DNA of 64,000 nt from Kineosporia babensis (GTDB lineage: Bacteria > Actinomycetota > Actinomycetes > Actinomycetales > Kineosporiaceae): contig NZ_JAJOMB010000023.1 of assembly GCF_021129305.1 (NCBI RefSeq), forward strand, positions 1 through 64,000, written 5' to 3'. Shown in pieces: positions 21,746 through 31,278 of the stretch. The notes under the pieces are model-generated. The model saw nothing but the letters and a program-made list of their open reading frames with translations. It was not told the origin of the DNA and made no database searches. Every line of letters starts with the position of its first letter. Positions within the stretch are counted from its first letter, which is position 1. The translations under genes were made by a program, and so were the position numbers.

Positions 21746-24514
21746 CTACGCCGGGTGCCGCGGCACCGCGGCATCCGCCTGGGCCTCCCGCCGGGCCGCC
21801 GTGGCCAGCATCAGCTGAGTGACGGTCTCGGCCGGGCCCGGCCGCCCGAAGTGGTATCCCTGAGCCTGCTCGCAGCCGAGCCGGCGCAGCGCGTGGATCT
21901 GCTCGGGCTGCTCGATCCCCTCGGCGATGGTCTCCAGTTTCAGCGTCCGGCCCAGGTGCACGATGGTCTCGACCAGGCTCTCCTCGGCGCCGGTGCCGGA
22001 CAGCCGCTCGACGAACGAGCGGTCGATCTTCAGGATGTCGACCGGGAAGTTGTGCAGGTAGCTCAGGGACGAGTAGCCGGTGCCGAAGTCGTCGATGGCG
22101 ATCCGCACACCCATCTCCTTGAACGCCCGGAGCGTGCGCAGGATGGTCTCGGTATCGCTGACCAGGATGCTCTCGGTCATCTCGAGCACCAGGCGCTGTG
22201 GCGGAAAACCACTTTCCCGCAGCGTTTCCTGCACCTCGGCGACGAACTCGCGCCGTTGCAGCTGCTTCACCGAGACGTTCACCGACACCGTCAGGTCCAC
22301 GAACGGGGACAGCTCCGCCCATTCCTGGCCTTGGGCGCAGGCCTGGCTCAGCACGAAACGGCCCAGTTCGTGGATCATCCCGGTCTGTTCCGCAATCGGG
22401 ACGAACACGTCCGGCGGGACCATCCCGCGCTCGGGGTGCGGCCAACGCACCAGGGCCTCCACCCCGACCAGTTCCCCGGAGTCGAGCATGTAGGTGGGCT
22501 GGTAGTGCACCTCGAGCTCCTGGTCGATCAGGGCCCGGCGCAGATCGCTCTCCAGGGTCATCCGGTCCAGCAGCTCGTGGTGCAGGCTGGGGTCGTAGAC
22601 CGCGGGCCGGCCATCGCGGCGTTCCTTGGCCTGGTACATCGCCAGATCGGCGTTGCGGACCAGCTGGTCCACGTCGATCGAGCCGACCTCGGCGGAGGCG
22701 ATCCCGATCGCCGTGCCCACGAACACCTCCTGCCCGTCCAGGTCGATCGCCGGTTCCAGCGCGGCGTGCAGGTGCCGGGCCAGCTGCACGAAATCGGCCT
22801 CGCTGGAGGCGCCCTCGACCAGGACCGCGAACTCGTCGCCACCCAGCCGGGCGATCGTGTCGCCCGGGCGCAGGCAGCCGGCCAGGCGTCGGCTGACCAC
22901 CACCAGCAGCGCGTCCCCGGCCGGATGCCCCAGGGTGTCGTTGACCGCCTTGAACCCGTTCAGGTCAAGGAAGAGCACGCCGATCAGCTCGGTCTGCCCG
23001 GGAGGCGGGGTGCGCTGCAGGGCGTGGGCCACCCGGTCGTTGAACAGGGCCCGGTTGGCCAGGCCGGTCAGGGAGTCGTGGAAGGCCTGGTGCACCAGGT
23101 CGTCCTCGAGCTTGCGGCGCTCGGTGATGTCCCGGGTGTTCAGCACGTAGGCCTGGACCGCCGGATCGTCGAGCATGTTGGTGAGGACCTCCTCCATCAC
23201 CAGTTCCCGGCCGTCCGGCATGGTCAGCCGCAGTTCGATGATCTCCCGGCTCATCGGTTCGCGGGAGACCTTGGCCATCGCCGCGTACATCGCCCGGGTG
23301 GAGTCCTGGTCCAGGTAGGCGCTGATCTCCAGGCCGACCAGCGACTCGGCCGGGACCCCCAGCACCCGCCTCGCCGAGTCACTGATGTAGCTGAGCACGC
23401 CGTCCTTGTCCATCAGCCCGATCACGTCCGAACTGTTCTCCACCAGCGCCCGGAAGCGCTTGTTGTTGGACTCGATCCTCACCGTGCCGGCCACCACCCG
23501 GGCCTGCAGGATCTCGTTCAGCGCCCGGTTCTCCCGCCGGACCAGGATCTGGTGCACCACCACCAGCAGGAGCAGGACGGTCCGGATCCAGTTGGTGATG
23601 TCGTCCTTGAAGCCGGTGATCTCCGGGGTGACGGCCGAGACCAGCGCGGCCACCACGATGAAGCCGTCCGGGACCGAGGCCCCGAACCCGCGCACCCGCC
23701 GGGGCATCGGGATCTTGGCGTCCGGCGGCGGCACCAGGGCGGCGCAGAGGAACAGGGTGGCGCCGATCGGCCAGCCCGCGTCGAACGGGGTGCCGGTGCG
23801 GTAGGTGCCGCTCAGCGTTGCGTAGACCACGTAGGCGTCGGTCACCCCGGTGGTCACGACCAGCCCCAGGGTGCCCCACCAGGGAACCAGCGGCCGCAGC
23901 CCGCTGTTGCTCATCCCGGCCACCAGGTACAGCATCAGGGCAGCGAGCAGGCTCACCGTACCCAGCCAGAGCAGCGGAACCAGGGCGTCGGCGGTGGCCA
24001 CCCGCTGAGCCGCGATGGCCGGGCCGATCACCGCCACCCAGAGGGTCAGGAAGAAGGCCCAGCCGACCACGGTGGCGTCCAGCACCGCCCGGATCAGGGC
24101 TCCCGGCTGGCGCGCGTAGTCGCGCATCATCACCGCGCCGATGCCGCCGACGAAGGGCACCAGGGCGACCAGGATCATCAGCCAGCCCAGGTTCTGCAGC
24201 GTGCTGCGGCCCGAGCTGTTGATCGGCAGGAGCACACTGCCCAGTTGCAGGAACTGGCTGAAGGCCCAGAACCCCATGGCCGCGCGGAAGAACTTCCAGA
24301 TCTGCTGCTCGGACTCGTCGTCCGGGGCCTGGGTGCCCCGCCAGTGGCAGGCGAGCCCGGTCAGCAGGGCGAACAGGACCACCGAGCCGGCCGCCAGCGC
24401 GGACCGGAAGTGATCGGACCCCAGGCCCAGCCCGAGGACCGAGGCGGGTACGACGCAGGCACCGGCCGCCACAGCGGCCAGTGCCCGGCGGCGGCCGAAC
24501 TGGTGCGGAGCCAT
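21746..24514 (-). CDS. Membrane PAS-GGDEF-EAL cyclic-di-GMP enzyme
   Basis: Protein of 922 residues predicted to make and/or degrade cyclic di-GMP. Residues 1-325 contain about nine membrane helices of an unassigned sensor type. A PAS domain follows (about 350-470: RFRALVENSSDVIGLMDKDG). The GGDEF domain has an intact GGDEF motif (558-562) and an RxxD inhibitory site (R549-D552) exactly five residues before it. The EAL domain has EALVRW (686-691), VNVSVKQLQ and DDFGTGYSSLSYL, so both catalytic sites look complete. Many such hybrids work in one direction only. It lies alone, convergent with tRNA-Ala. Confidence 0.92.
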   Translation of the reverse strand: MAPHQFGRRRALAAVAAGACVVPASVLGLGLGSDHFRSALAAGSVVLFALLTGLACHWRGTQAPDDESEQQIWKFFRAAMGFWAFSQFLQLGSVLLPINSSGRSTLQNLGWLMILVALVPFVGGIGAVMMRDYARQPGALIRAVLDATVVGWAFFLTLWVAVIGPAIAAQRVATADALVPLLWLGTVSLLAALMLYLVAGMSNSGLRPLVPWWGTLGLVVTTGVTDAYVVYATLSGTYRTGTPFDAGWPIGATLFLCAALVPPPDAKIPMPRRVRGFGASVPDGFIVVAALVSAVTPEITGFKDDITNWIRTVLLLLVVVHQILVRRENRALNEILQARVVAGTVRIESNNKRFRALVENSSDVIGLMDKDGVLSYISDSARRVLGVPAESLVGLEISAYLDQDSTRAMYAAMAKVSREPMSREIIELRLTMPDGRELVMEEVLTNMLDDPAVQAYVLNTRDITERRKLEDDLVHQAFHDSLTGLANRALFNDRVAHALQRTPPPGQTELIGVLFLDLNGFKAVNDTLGHPAGDALLVVVSRRLAGCLRPGDTIARLGGDEFAVLVEGASSEADFVQLARHLHAALEPAIDLDGQEVFVGTAIGIASAEVGSIDVDQLVRNADLAMYQAKERRDGRPAVYDPSLHHELLDRMTLESDLRRALIDQELEVHYQPTYMLDSGELVGVEALVRWPHPERGMVPPDVFVPIAEQTGMIHELGRFVLSQACAQGQEWAELSPFVDLTVSVNVSVKQLQRREFVAEVQETLRESGFPPQRLVLEMTESILVSDTETILRTLRAFKEMGVRIAIDDFGTGYSSLSYLHNFPVDILKIDRSFVERLSGTGAEESLVETIVHLGRTLKLETIAEGIEQPEQIHALRRLGCEQAQGYHFGRPGPAETVTQLMLATAARREAQADAAVPRHPA

Positions 24515-24552
24515 ACCATGCTCTCGGCAGGGCAGGCTCGGCCTTGATGAAC

Positions 24553-24577
24553 CGTCCCGGTCGGCCTGGCCGGGACG
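24553..24577 (-). terminator. Terminator hairpin after the DivIVA-like gene
   Basis: CGTCCCGG and CCGGGACG pair perfectly around a nine-base loop, with outer GAACCG/CGGTTC complementarity. It lies between the stop at 24585 and the next minus-strand gene. Confidence 0.65.
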
Positions 24578-24584
24578 ATTCGGT

Positions 24585-24806
24585 TCAGGACAGGGCGGAC
24601 AGGCGCTGATCGACCGCCATCGCGACGTCGGTGGGCGGGTAGCCCCGCGCCGCGAAGGTGAACACCGTGGACTTCAGTTCCTCGCGGACCGCGGCGCGGG
24701 CGTCCGCATCACCGTTCGCCAGGACCTCGTCGATACGGGTGAAGAGTTCGTCGATCTGATCGGTGTCGTAGCCACGGAGCACGACAGGGAAGAGCTTCTT
24801 GGCCAT
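24585..24806 (-). CDS. Small DivIVA-like domain protein
   Basis: Protein of 73 residues. FPVVLRGYDTDQIDELFTRID resembles the N-terminal DivIVA membrane-binding segment (GY-x-x-x-x-VD), followed by one helix rich in Glu/Ala and PPTDVAMAVDQRLSALS. It is too short for the coiled coil of a full DivIVA, so a scaffold role is not claimed. The ATG at 24806 is chosen because TAGACT lies seven bases before it, the pattern of a leaderless actinobacterial gene; an ATG at 24824 would add six residues. Confidence 0.6.
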   Translation of the reverse strand: MAKKLFPVVLRGYDTDQIDELFTRIDEVLANGDADARAAVREELKSTVFTFAARGYPPTDVAMAVDQRLSALS

Positions 24807-24910
24807 GCGGCGGAGTCTAGCCATGCTGTTCGGCCCAGCCCGCATTCGTCCTCCGGTCGTGGGTCCGCAGAGCAAACACCCACAACCAGAGGACGATGTG
24901 GTCTCCTCGG

Positions 24911-26263
24911 TCAGGCGAGGTCGAACAGGACGGCTACCGGGCCGGGCACCGAGGACTCGGGCACGTTCACCGACACGCCGCCGTCCACCGCCGTGGCGTC
25001 GACCGCGGTGCCGTCGACCAGGCGGGCCGTGGCCAGGTTCAGGGCGCCGGCCTCGGCCTTGAGCACCACCGGGCCGGTGGCCTGGATCAGCGCGTTGACC
25101 TGCGAACCCTTACCGGTCCAGCGCACCCACGGCTCGTCCGAGGCGGCGCCCACGGTGACCGGGTTGGTCCCGTGCACCAGGTCGCCGTTCACGTCCATCC
25201 AGGCGGCGATGCCCTCCAGGCAGGCGACCTGCAGGGCGGGGATCCGGCCGGCCTCGTCCGGGCCGACGTTGAGCAGGAAGTTGCCGCCCCGGGAGACCAC
25301 GTCGAGCAGGTGCCGGACCGCGCCCGGGCCGTCGAAGTGTGTTTCCGCTCCCTCGTTCTGGTTGTAGGCGAACGAGTAGCCGACGCCCCGGCAGTTCTCC
25401 CACATGTCCTCGACCGACTCGGCATCGCGGCCCTGCTGGTACTCCGTGGTGCGGAAGTCCCAGTGGGTCAGGCCCCAGCGGTCGTTGACCACACCGTCCG
25501 GCACCGCGCCGTAGTACTGCTCCAGGATCCGGGCGAAGCTCTTCGGGCCGTCCGGCTTACCGGCGTCGGGCCACTCGATGTCACCCCAGAGGACGTCCGG
25601 CGCGTACCGGTCGATCAGGTCGGCGACATGGGCGAAGGCGTACTCGTTGTAGGCCTCGTCGACCGGCCGGTGGCCCATCATTGAGTCCTCGTCGACGATC
25701 GGGCCGTTGTCGTCCTTGTGGAAGTGCCAGTCCAGGCCGCCGGAGTAGTAGACGCCGAACTTGATGCCGGCTTCCCGCGCAGCAGTTGCGAATTCACCGA
25801 TGATGTCGCGCTTCGGGCCGCGCGCCACGGTGTTCCGGTCACCGGTGCCCGGGGCGTCCCACAGCGTGATGCCGTCGTGGTGCTTGGTGGTCGGCACCAC
25901 GTACTGCGCGCCGGTGCGGCGGAACAACTCGAGCATGGCCTTCGGGTCCCACTCCGAGGCCGTCCACTGGTCCAGGAAGTCGTCGTAGGGGGCGCCGCCG
26001 TAGATCGTGTTCTGGCGTTCCTGGGCGGGCGAGCCGTCGATCCGGATGGTGTTGAAGTACCACTCGGAGTACGGGTTGTGCTTGAACCAGGTGCGGCGCT
26101 CGATCGTGCCCAGCTCGCCGGTCGGCTCGGCCCAGGCGGGTACCGAGTAGGCGCCCCAGTGCACGAAGATGCCGAACTTGGCGTCCCGGTACCAGCTCGG
26201 GACCTCGCGCTCGAACTGCTTGTACAGCTCCGGGCGCTGGGGCTTTTCGTGGAACATCGCCAT
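24911..26263 (-). CDS. GH29 alpha-L-fucosidase, cytoplasmic
   Basis: Glycoside hydrolase of 450 residues that releases L-fucose from fucosides. GH29 marks: WYRDAKFGIFVHWGAYSVPA, TKHHDGITLWDAP (His pair at 128-129), FGVYYSGGLDWHF and LWGDIEWPD, in which Asp228 is the likely nucleophile. GGNFLLNVGPDEAG near the end of the barrel is also typical. There is no signal peptide, so fucosylated oligosaccharides must be imported first. It is the last gene of the fucose operon, with SD GAGGAG. Confidence 0.92.
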   Translation of the reverse strand: MAMFHEKPQRPELYKQFEREVPSWYRDAKFGIFVHWGAYSVPAWAEPTGELGTIERRTWFKHNPYSEWYFNTIRIDGSPAQERQNTIYGGAPYDDFLDQWTASEWDPKAMLELFRRTGAQYVVPTTKHHDGITLWDAPGTGDRNTVARGPKRDIIGEFATAAREAGIKFGVYYSGGLDWHFHKDDNGPIVDEDSMMGHRPVDEAYNEYAFAHVADLIDRYAPDVLWGDIEWPDAGKPDGPKSFARILEQYYGAVPDGVVNDRWGLTHWDFRTTEYQQGRDAESVEDMWENCRGVGYSFAYNQNEGAETHFDGPGAVRHLLDVVSRGGNFLLNVGPDEAGRIPALQVACLEGIAAWMDVNGDLVHGTNPVTVGAASDEPWVRWTGKGSQVNALIQATGPVVLKAEAGALNLATARLVDGTAVDATAVDGGVSVNVPESSVPGPVAVLFDLA

Positions 26264-26305
26264 GTGCTGATTCTCCTCGATGAGATTCTTCGGGGGCGGT
26301 CAGGA

Positions 26306-27157
26306 TCAGGAGGAATTGCCGACGCGGTAGGTACGTTCGGCGTTCTGGTGCCGGAACGCGGCCTGCTCGGTCGTGGAGAGCTCGGCGACCAGGTCCAGGG
26401 TGCGGCCGACGGTCTCGGCGTAGGATCCGGCCAGAGTGCTCACCGGCCAGTCGGTTCCGAAGATCAGCCGGTGCGGGGAGAAGACCGCCAGCAGGTGGTC
26501 GACGGCCCGGGCGATCTCTGCTTCGCCGGCCCCCAGGGTGAACAGGCCGGAGAGCTTGCAGCTCACGTTGGGCCGGGCGGCCAGTTCGGCGATGTGGGAC
26601 GCCCAGCGCACGTAGGCGTCGAAGTCGCCGATGGGTGGTTTGGCCGCGTGGTCCAGAACGAAGGACGCTTCGGGCAGGGAACCGACCAAGGCGCAGGCCG
26701 CCGGGAGCTGGTCCCAGCGGACCAGCAGATCGTGCACCAGGCCTTGTTCGGCAACGGCTCGGGCGCCGCGCTGGACCTCGGGCCGCAGCAGCCAGTCCAC
26801 GTCCGGCTCGTCCTCGACCTGATGACGGATCCCGGCCAGCAGCTCACCACCGCGACTCGAGCGCAACTGGGCCACAACGTCTTCAATTTCGGGAACAGCG
26901 AGATCGACCCAGCCGACCACCGCGGCGACCAGGCCGTCCGACCCGGCCGCCACGTCCAGAAATTCCTGGGTTTCCGCGACCGACGAAACGGTCTGCACCA
27001 GAATGGTCTCAGAGACGCTGGCACCAGTGGTCTCGGCCCGCAGATCGGTCAGCCCGAACGGCCGGCGGAGAGCTTCCAGGCCCGGCCCCGCCATCCACGG
27101 GTACTCTCGCTGCGCCGGGTTCCAGAGGTGGTGATGAGCGTCGATGATGCGGGTCAT
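26306..27157 (-). CDS. Amidohydrolase, probable L-fuconolactonase
   Basis: TIM-barrel metal hydrolase of 283 residues of the amidohydrolase_2 family, expected to open L-fucono-1,5-lactone. RIIDAHHHLWNP is the metal-binding HxH strand; FVLDHAAKPP and FGTDWPVSTL carry the later His and Asp. The ATG overlaps the stop of the aldo/keto reductase gene by four bases (ATGA). The assignment to fuconolactone comes from family and operon context together. Confidence 0.85.
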   Translation of the reverse strand: MTRIIDAHHHLWNPAQREYPWMAGPGLEALRRPFGLTDLRAETTGASVSETILVQTVSSVAETQEFLDVAAGSDGLVAAVVGWVDLAVPEIEDVVAQLRSSRGGELLAGIRHQVEDEPDVDWLLRPEVQRGARAVAEQGLVHDLLVRWDQLPAACALVGSLPEASFVLDHAAKPPIGDFDAYVRWASHIAELAARPNVSCKLSGLFTLGAGEAEIARAVDHLLAVFSPHRLIFGTDWPVSTLAGSYAETVGRTLDLVAELSTTEQAAFRHQNAERTYRVGNSS

Positions 27158-28116
27158 GCGGCTTCCGGTAGCGGTGCGTCGGATCGGACCAGGCCCTCGG
27201 CCCGCAACGCGTCCCAGACCGGCTGCGGCACCGGCTCTTTGATCAGCTCGGCATTGGCCCGGACCTCGTCGGCGCTGCGCATGCCGAGGATGGTCGAGGC
27301 CACGGCCGGATGCGCCAGGGCGAACTGCACGGCCACGGCGGGCAGGTGCACCCCGTGCTCGAGCGCGATCGCGGCCATCCGCCGGGCCTTTTCGAGAACC
27401 GGTGCGGTGACCGGCTCGTACCGGTAAGTGGCGTTCGGCGAGGGCGAGTCCGAGGCCAGCAGCCCGGAGCCGTACACCCCACCCAACACCACCTTGGTGT
27501 TGCGGCGCAGCGCGGCCGGCAGCAAATCGTCCAGCGCGTCCTGCTCGATCAGGTTGTAGCACCCGGCCAGCAGCACCACGTCCAGGTCGAACTCGTCCAC
27601 GAACCGGGTCAGCATGGCCGCCTGGTTCATCCCGGCGCCGACCGCCCCGATCACGCCCTCGTCGCGCAGCCGCAGCAGTTCCGGCAGAGCGCCTTCGCGG
27701 GCTTCGTTCTCGTGGTCGTCCGGGTCGTGCACCAGGGCCACGTCGATCCGGTCCAGGCCGAGGCGTTCCAGGCTCTCCTCGATCGAACGCCGAACCCCTT
27801 CGGCCGAGAAGTCCCAGACCCGGGTGTGATCCGCGGGGACATCGAACCCGTTGTCCAGGTCCCGGCCACCTTCCGGCGAGGGCCGCAACAGACGTCCCAC
27901 CTTGGTCTGCAGTACGAACTCATCCCGCGGCAGCTGCTGAAGCGCCCGCCCCACGCGACGTTCCGACAGACCCAGCCCGTAGTGCGGGGCGGTGTCGAAG
28001 TACCGGACGCCCGCTTCCCAGGCCGCGTTCAGTGCCTCCTGCGCGGCCTCGTCAGTGACCTCGGTGTAAAGGTTCCCGAGCGGTGCGGCGCCGAAACCCA
28101 GTGGTGTGAAGTGCAT
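27154..28116 (-). CDS. Aldo/keto reductase, probable L-fucose dehydrogenase
   Basis: NAD(P)-dependent enzyme of 320 residues, expected to oxidise L-fucose to its lactone (D-threo-aldose 1-dehydrogenase group). The catalytic tetrad is visible: Asp and Tyr in YFDTAPHYGLGLSERRVG, Lys in LQTKVGR, His in ALVHDPDD. LAGCYNLIEQDAL and GGVYGSGLLA are typical of this subgroup. The ATG shares a base with the permease stop (TGATG) and the TGA overlaps the lactonase start, so translation is coupled. Confidence 0.88.
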   Translation of the reverse strand: MHFTPLGFGAAPLGNLYTEVTDEAAQEALNAAWEAGVRYFDTAPHYGLGLSERRVGRALQQLPRDEFVLQTKVGRLLRPSPEGGRDLDNGFDVPADHTRVWDFSAEGVRRSIEESLERLGLDRIDVALVHDPDDHENEAREGALPELLRLRDEGVIGAVGAGMNQAAMLTRFVDEFDLDVVLLAGCYNLIEQDALDDLLPAALRRNTKVVLGGVYGSGLLASDSPSPNATYRYEPVTAPVLEKARRMAAIALEHGVHLPAVAVQFALAHPAVASTILGMRSADEVRANAELIKEPVPQPVWDALRAEGLVRSDAPLPEAA

Positions 28117-29003
28117 CAGCGGCCGCCCATCCCGGTCGTGGCGATCCCGCTGACCAGGTGCTTGCGCAGCATCACGAGCAGCAGCAGGGTGGGCACCATC
28201 GAGATCACCGAGGCGGCCATCACCAGGTTCCACTGCGAGCCCTGCTGGCTGAAGAACAGGCTCAGGCCGAGCGGCACGGTGCCCTTGTCCTCCACGCTGT
28301 TGGTGATGATCAGCGGCCACAGGAAGCTGTTCCAGTAGTTGATGAAGGTGAACACCGCCAGCACCGCCAGGCTGGGCCGGGCCAGCGGCAGCATCACCGA
28401 GAAGAAGGTGCGGAACTTGCCGGCCCCGTCGACGGTCGCCGCATCGGCCAACTCCTGCGGGATGGTCAGGAAGAACTGCCGCATCAGGAACACCCCGAAC
28501 GCGGTGAACGCCCAGGGCAGGATCAGCGCCTGGTAGCTGTCCACCCAGCCGAACTCCTGCATCAGCGAGAACATCGGCACGACCAGGACTTCCTGCGGGA
28601 TCATCAGGGTGGCCAGGAAGGCGGCGAAGAGCACGTTGCGGCCGCGGAACTTCAGCCGGGCGAAGGCGTAGGCCGACATGCTGGCCGCGACCAGGGTGAT
28701 CAGGGTGCCGGCGGTGGCGACCAGCAGACCGTTCAGGATGAACTTGTGGAACGGCAGGTAGTCGAGCGCGTCGGCGTAGTTCTGCCAGCGGATCTCCTTG
28801 CCCCACAGGCTCGGCGGCACACTGAAGACGTCGCTGGCCGGCTTGAGCGAGGTGGCCACCGTGTAGATCAGCGGGGCCAGGAAGAGCAGGGCGACCAGCC
28901 ACAGCAGGGTCGCGGAGACCGCGTGCCGGACCTTCTTGGCGCTGCTGCGGGTCTGCCCGGCCGGACGGCCGGCGGGCCGGTCGGTGACCAGTTGCTCAGA
29001 CAT
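28116..29003 (-). CDS. Sugar ABC transporter permease, MalG type
   Basis: Inner membrane protein of 295 residues with six hydrophobic segments. The EAA loop that docks on the ATPase is present as ELADAATVDGAGKFRTFFSV followed by MLPLARP. N-terminal residues 1-25 are cytoplasmic and polar. It overlaps the MalF-type permease by eight bases. Expected to carry L-fucose or fucosylated oligosaccharides. No ATPase gene lies in the operon. Confidence 0.9.
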   Translation of the reverse strand: MSEQLVTDRPAGRPAGQTRSSAKKVRHAVSATLLWLVALLFLAPLIYTVATSLKPASDVFSVPPSLWGKEIRWQNYADALDYLPFHKFILNGLLVATAGTLITLVAASMSAYAFARLKFRGRNVLFAAFLATLMIPQEVLVVPMFSLMQEFGWVDSYQALILPWAFTAFGVFLMRQFFLTIPQELADAATVDGAGKFRTFFSVMLPLARPSLAVLAVFTFINYWNSFLWPLIITNSVEDKGTVPLGLSLFFSQQGSQWNLVMAASVISMVPTLLLLVMLRKHLVSGIATTGMGGR

Positions 29004-29940
29004 CGTAGGTCACCCACTTCTTCTGGAAGAGGAACTGCAGGGCGGTGATCACCAGGATGATCGCGAAGAGCACCCAGGCACCGGCCGCGGCCATCCCGAG
29101 GGCGAAGTTGGCGAAGCCCTCGCGGTAGATGAAGAGCACCAGGGTCTCGGTGGTGGCGCCCGGCCCGCCCCCGGTCAGGAGGTAGGGCTGGGCGAACACC
29201 TGGAACGTGGTGATCAGGGTCATCGTGGTGGCGAAGAACATCGACGGCGAGATCATCGGCAGGGTGATGTGCCGGAACCGCTGCCACGGGCCGACCCCGT
29301 CCAGGCTGGCCGCCTCGTTGAGCGAGGCCGGGATGGAGTCGATCGCGGCCGAGAAGACCAGCAGGTTGTAGCCGAAGCCCTGCCAGACGCTCATCGTCAC
29401 CAGGGCGATCATCGCCCAGTTGGGGTCACCCAGGAAGTTCGGCATGTCGATGCCGACCTGCTGGCCGATCCCGTCGATCAGGCCGTTGGGCTGGTAGATC
29501 ATCTTCCAGACCAGCACGTTGGCCACGATCGGGGTGACCACCGGGACGAAGAAGATCACCCGCAGGGCCTGCCGGCCGCGCCGCATGGTCGCGATCCAGA
29601 CCGACAGGCCGAGCGAGACGAGCAGGTTCAGCGGCAGGTAGAGCACCGTGAAGACGACCGTGTTGAGCACGACCCGCCGGAACTCCGGGCTGCCCAGCAG
29701 CGCCGAGAAGTTGCCGGTGCCGGTGAGCGAGCGCTCCCCGAACGCCGGCCAGTTGTAGAAGCTCATCACCAGCGACATCACGATCGGGACGACCGTGAAC
29801 ACGGTCAGGCCGATGGTGCTGGGGGCGGCGAACACCGTCGCCGCCGTCGCGTCGGAGTCCCGCCACGACTTCTTGCTTCTCGGGGGCCCGCCCTGGGCCG
29901 GCCTTTCCCGGGCCGGCGCGGTCGTGCTCTGCGTGCTCAT
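28996..29940 (-). CDS. Sugar ABC transporter permease, MalF type
   Basis: Inner membrane protein of 314 residues, six main helices after a 35-residue cytoplasmic tail. EAA motif: SLNEAASLDGVGPWQRFRHI followed by TLPMISP. It lies between the binding-protein gene (32 bp gap) and the MalG-type permease (eight-base overlap), so the pair forms one heterodimeric channel. Confidence 0.9.
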   Translation of the reverse strand: MSTQSTTAPARERPAQGGPPRSKKSWRDSDATAATVFAAPSTIGLTVFTVVPIVMSLVMSFYNWPAFGERSLTGTGNFSALLGSPEFRRVVLNTVVFTVLYLPLNLLVSLGLSVWIATMRRGRQALRVIFFVPVVTPIVANVLVWKMIYQPNGLIDGIGQQVGIDMPNFLGDPNWAMIALVTMSVWQGFGYNLLVFSAAIDSIPASLNEAASLDGVGPWQRFRHITLPMISPSMFFATTMTLITTFQVFAQPYLLTGGGPGATTETLVLFIYREGFANFALGMAAAGAWVLFAIILVITALQFLFQKKWVTYDV

Positions 29941-29972
29941 CGGTACTCCCTGCCGTCAGACCGCTGAGGGTT

Positions 29973-31238
29973 TCAGTTCGCGTCCTGCGACTGGATCTGG
30001 CCGAACGTGTCCTTGACGGTGCTGGTCCCGTTCATGGCCGGCACGCCGTACTGGATCAGGTCGGAGCCGACCTTGGTCCAGTTGCTGGTGGTGCGCATCG
30101 GCTCGGCGGTCGCGCCGGCCGCCTCCAGGGCCTCCTTGGCCCCGTCGAAGGCGTTGTCGTACCACGGCTCCTGCGCGCTCACCCGGGACGGGAAGGCCCG
30201 GCCGTCGGCCGCCAGCTTCGAGAGCTGCTCGGTGCTGGTGATCGTCTGGATCGCGGCGAACGCCTCGTCCGGGTTCTTGCAGCTCTTGGAGATACCGAAG
30301 CCGGAGCCCGCGCTCAGCGTCTTGCTACCGCTCGGGCCGGCCGGGATCTCCACCGCGCCGAGCTGGAAGTCGCTCTGCGACTGGATGCTCAGCAGGTCCC
30401 AGGGGCCGTCGACGACCATCGCGGCGTTCCCCGCGATGAACTGGTTGTAGGCGTAGGTGCTGTCGTTGCCGGACAGCTCCGGCGCCACCTTGTCCTTGCC
30501 GACCAGGTCGGCGTAGGTCTGCCCGGCGGCCTGCAGTTCGGCGTTGTCCAGCTGCAGCTTGCCGTCCTCGCTGACCGGCTGCTGCCCGGAGAGGCTCAGC
30601 AGCATCGGGAACATCTGCAGGTCGGCCGGGTAGGCGGCGAAGCCGAACTTGCCGTCGGTGCTCAGGGCCTTCGCGGCCGCGGTGAAGTCGTTCCAGGTCC
30701 AGCCCGCCTTCGGCGCGTCGACCCCGGCCTCCTTGAACCGGTCCACGTTGTAGAGCATCAGCATCGGGCCGTTGTCGTAGGGAATGCCGTACTGCGCGCC
30801 GTCGGAGGCCAGGCCCTCCAGCGAGGCCGGCACGAAGTCCTCGGTGTCCAGGCTCTTGCTCTGGATCAGGTCGTCGAGCGGGAGCAGGCCGTCCTTCAGG
30901 GCGCCCAGGCGCAGGCTCTGCACGCTGACGATGCAGGGGGCCGAGCCACCGGCGATCCGGGTGCCCATCTTGGTGAAGTAGTCGTCGAACGAGGTGGTCT
31001 CGAGCTTGACGGTGATCTTCGGGTCGGCCGCGTGCACGGCGTCGGCGGCCGCCTGCCAGGCGTCCTTCTCGGCCGTGCCGCCCGACCACATCGACCAGTC
31101 GATGGTGACGTTGCCGTCCGCGTCGGTGCTGCCGCCGGAGTTGCCGCTGCCGTCGTTGCTGCCGCAGGCTGCCAGTGCCGAGATGCTCAGGCCCGCGACG
31201 GCGAGGACCGCCAGGGACCGGGGGGTGGAGCGCTTCAT
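29973..31238 (-). CDS. Extracellular solute-binding lipoprotein (family 1)
   Basis: Membrane-anchored binding protein of 421 residues for the fucose operon ABC importer. Signal RSLAVLAVAGLSISAL with lipobox LAAC (Cys becomes the lipidated N-terminus), then a Gly/Ser-rich tether. The body reads as a CUT1-type sugar-binding protein (TIDWSMWSGGTAEKDAWQAA, VDGPWDLLSIQSQSDFQLGA, AFAAIQTITS). The ATG is preceded by GAGGAGAA. Ligand inferred from the operon. Confidence 0.9.
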   Translation of the reverse strand: MKRSTPRSLAVLAVAGLSISALAACGSNDGSGNSGGSTDADGNVTIDWSMWSGGTAEKDAWQAAADAVHAADPKITVKLETTSFDDYFTKMGTRIAGGSAPCIVSVQSLRLGALKDGLLPLDDLIQSKSLDTEDFVPASLEGLASDGAQYGIPYDNGPMLMLYNVDRFKEAGVDAPKAGWTWNDFTAAAKALSTDGKFGFAAYPADLQMFPMLLSLSGQQPVSEDGKLQLDNAELQAAGQTYADLVGKDKVAPELSGNDSTYAYNQFIAGNAAMVVDGPWDLLSIQSQSDFQLGAVEIPAGPSGSKTLSAGSGFGISKSCKNPDEAFAAIQTITSTEQLSKLAADGRAFPSRVSAQEPWYDNAFDGAKEALEAAGATAEPMRTTSNWTKVGSDLIQYGVPAMNGTSTVKDTFGQIQSQDAN

Positions 31239-31278
31239 GGGGTTCTCCTCATTGAGAATGCTTGCCGGGGTGGGCAGT

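Noticed and set aside
21755-24547. 930-residue plus-strand open frame
   Set aside because: Antisense shadow of the GGDEF-EAL gene; His/Gln/Gly/Pro-rich with no domain and no start context.
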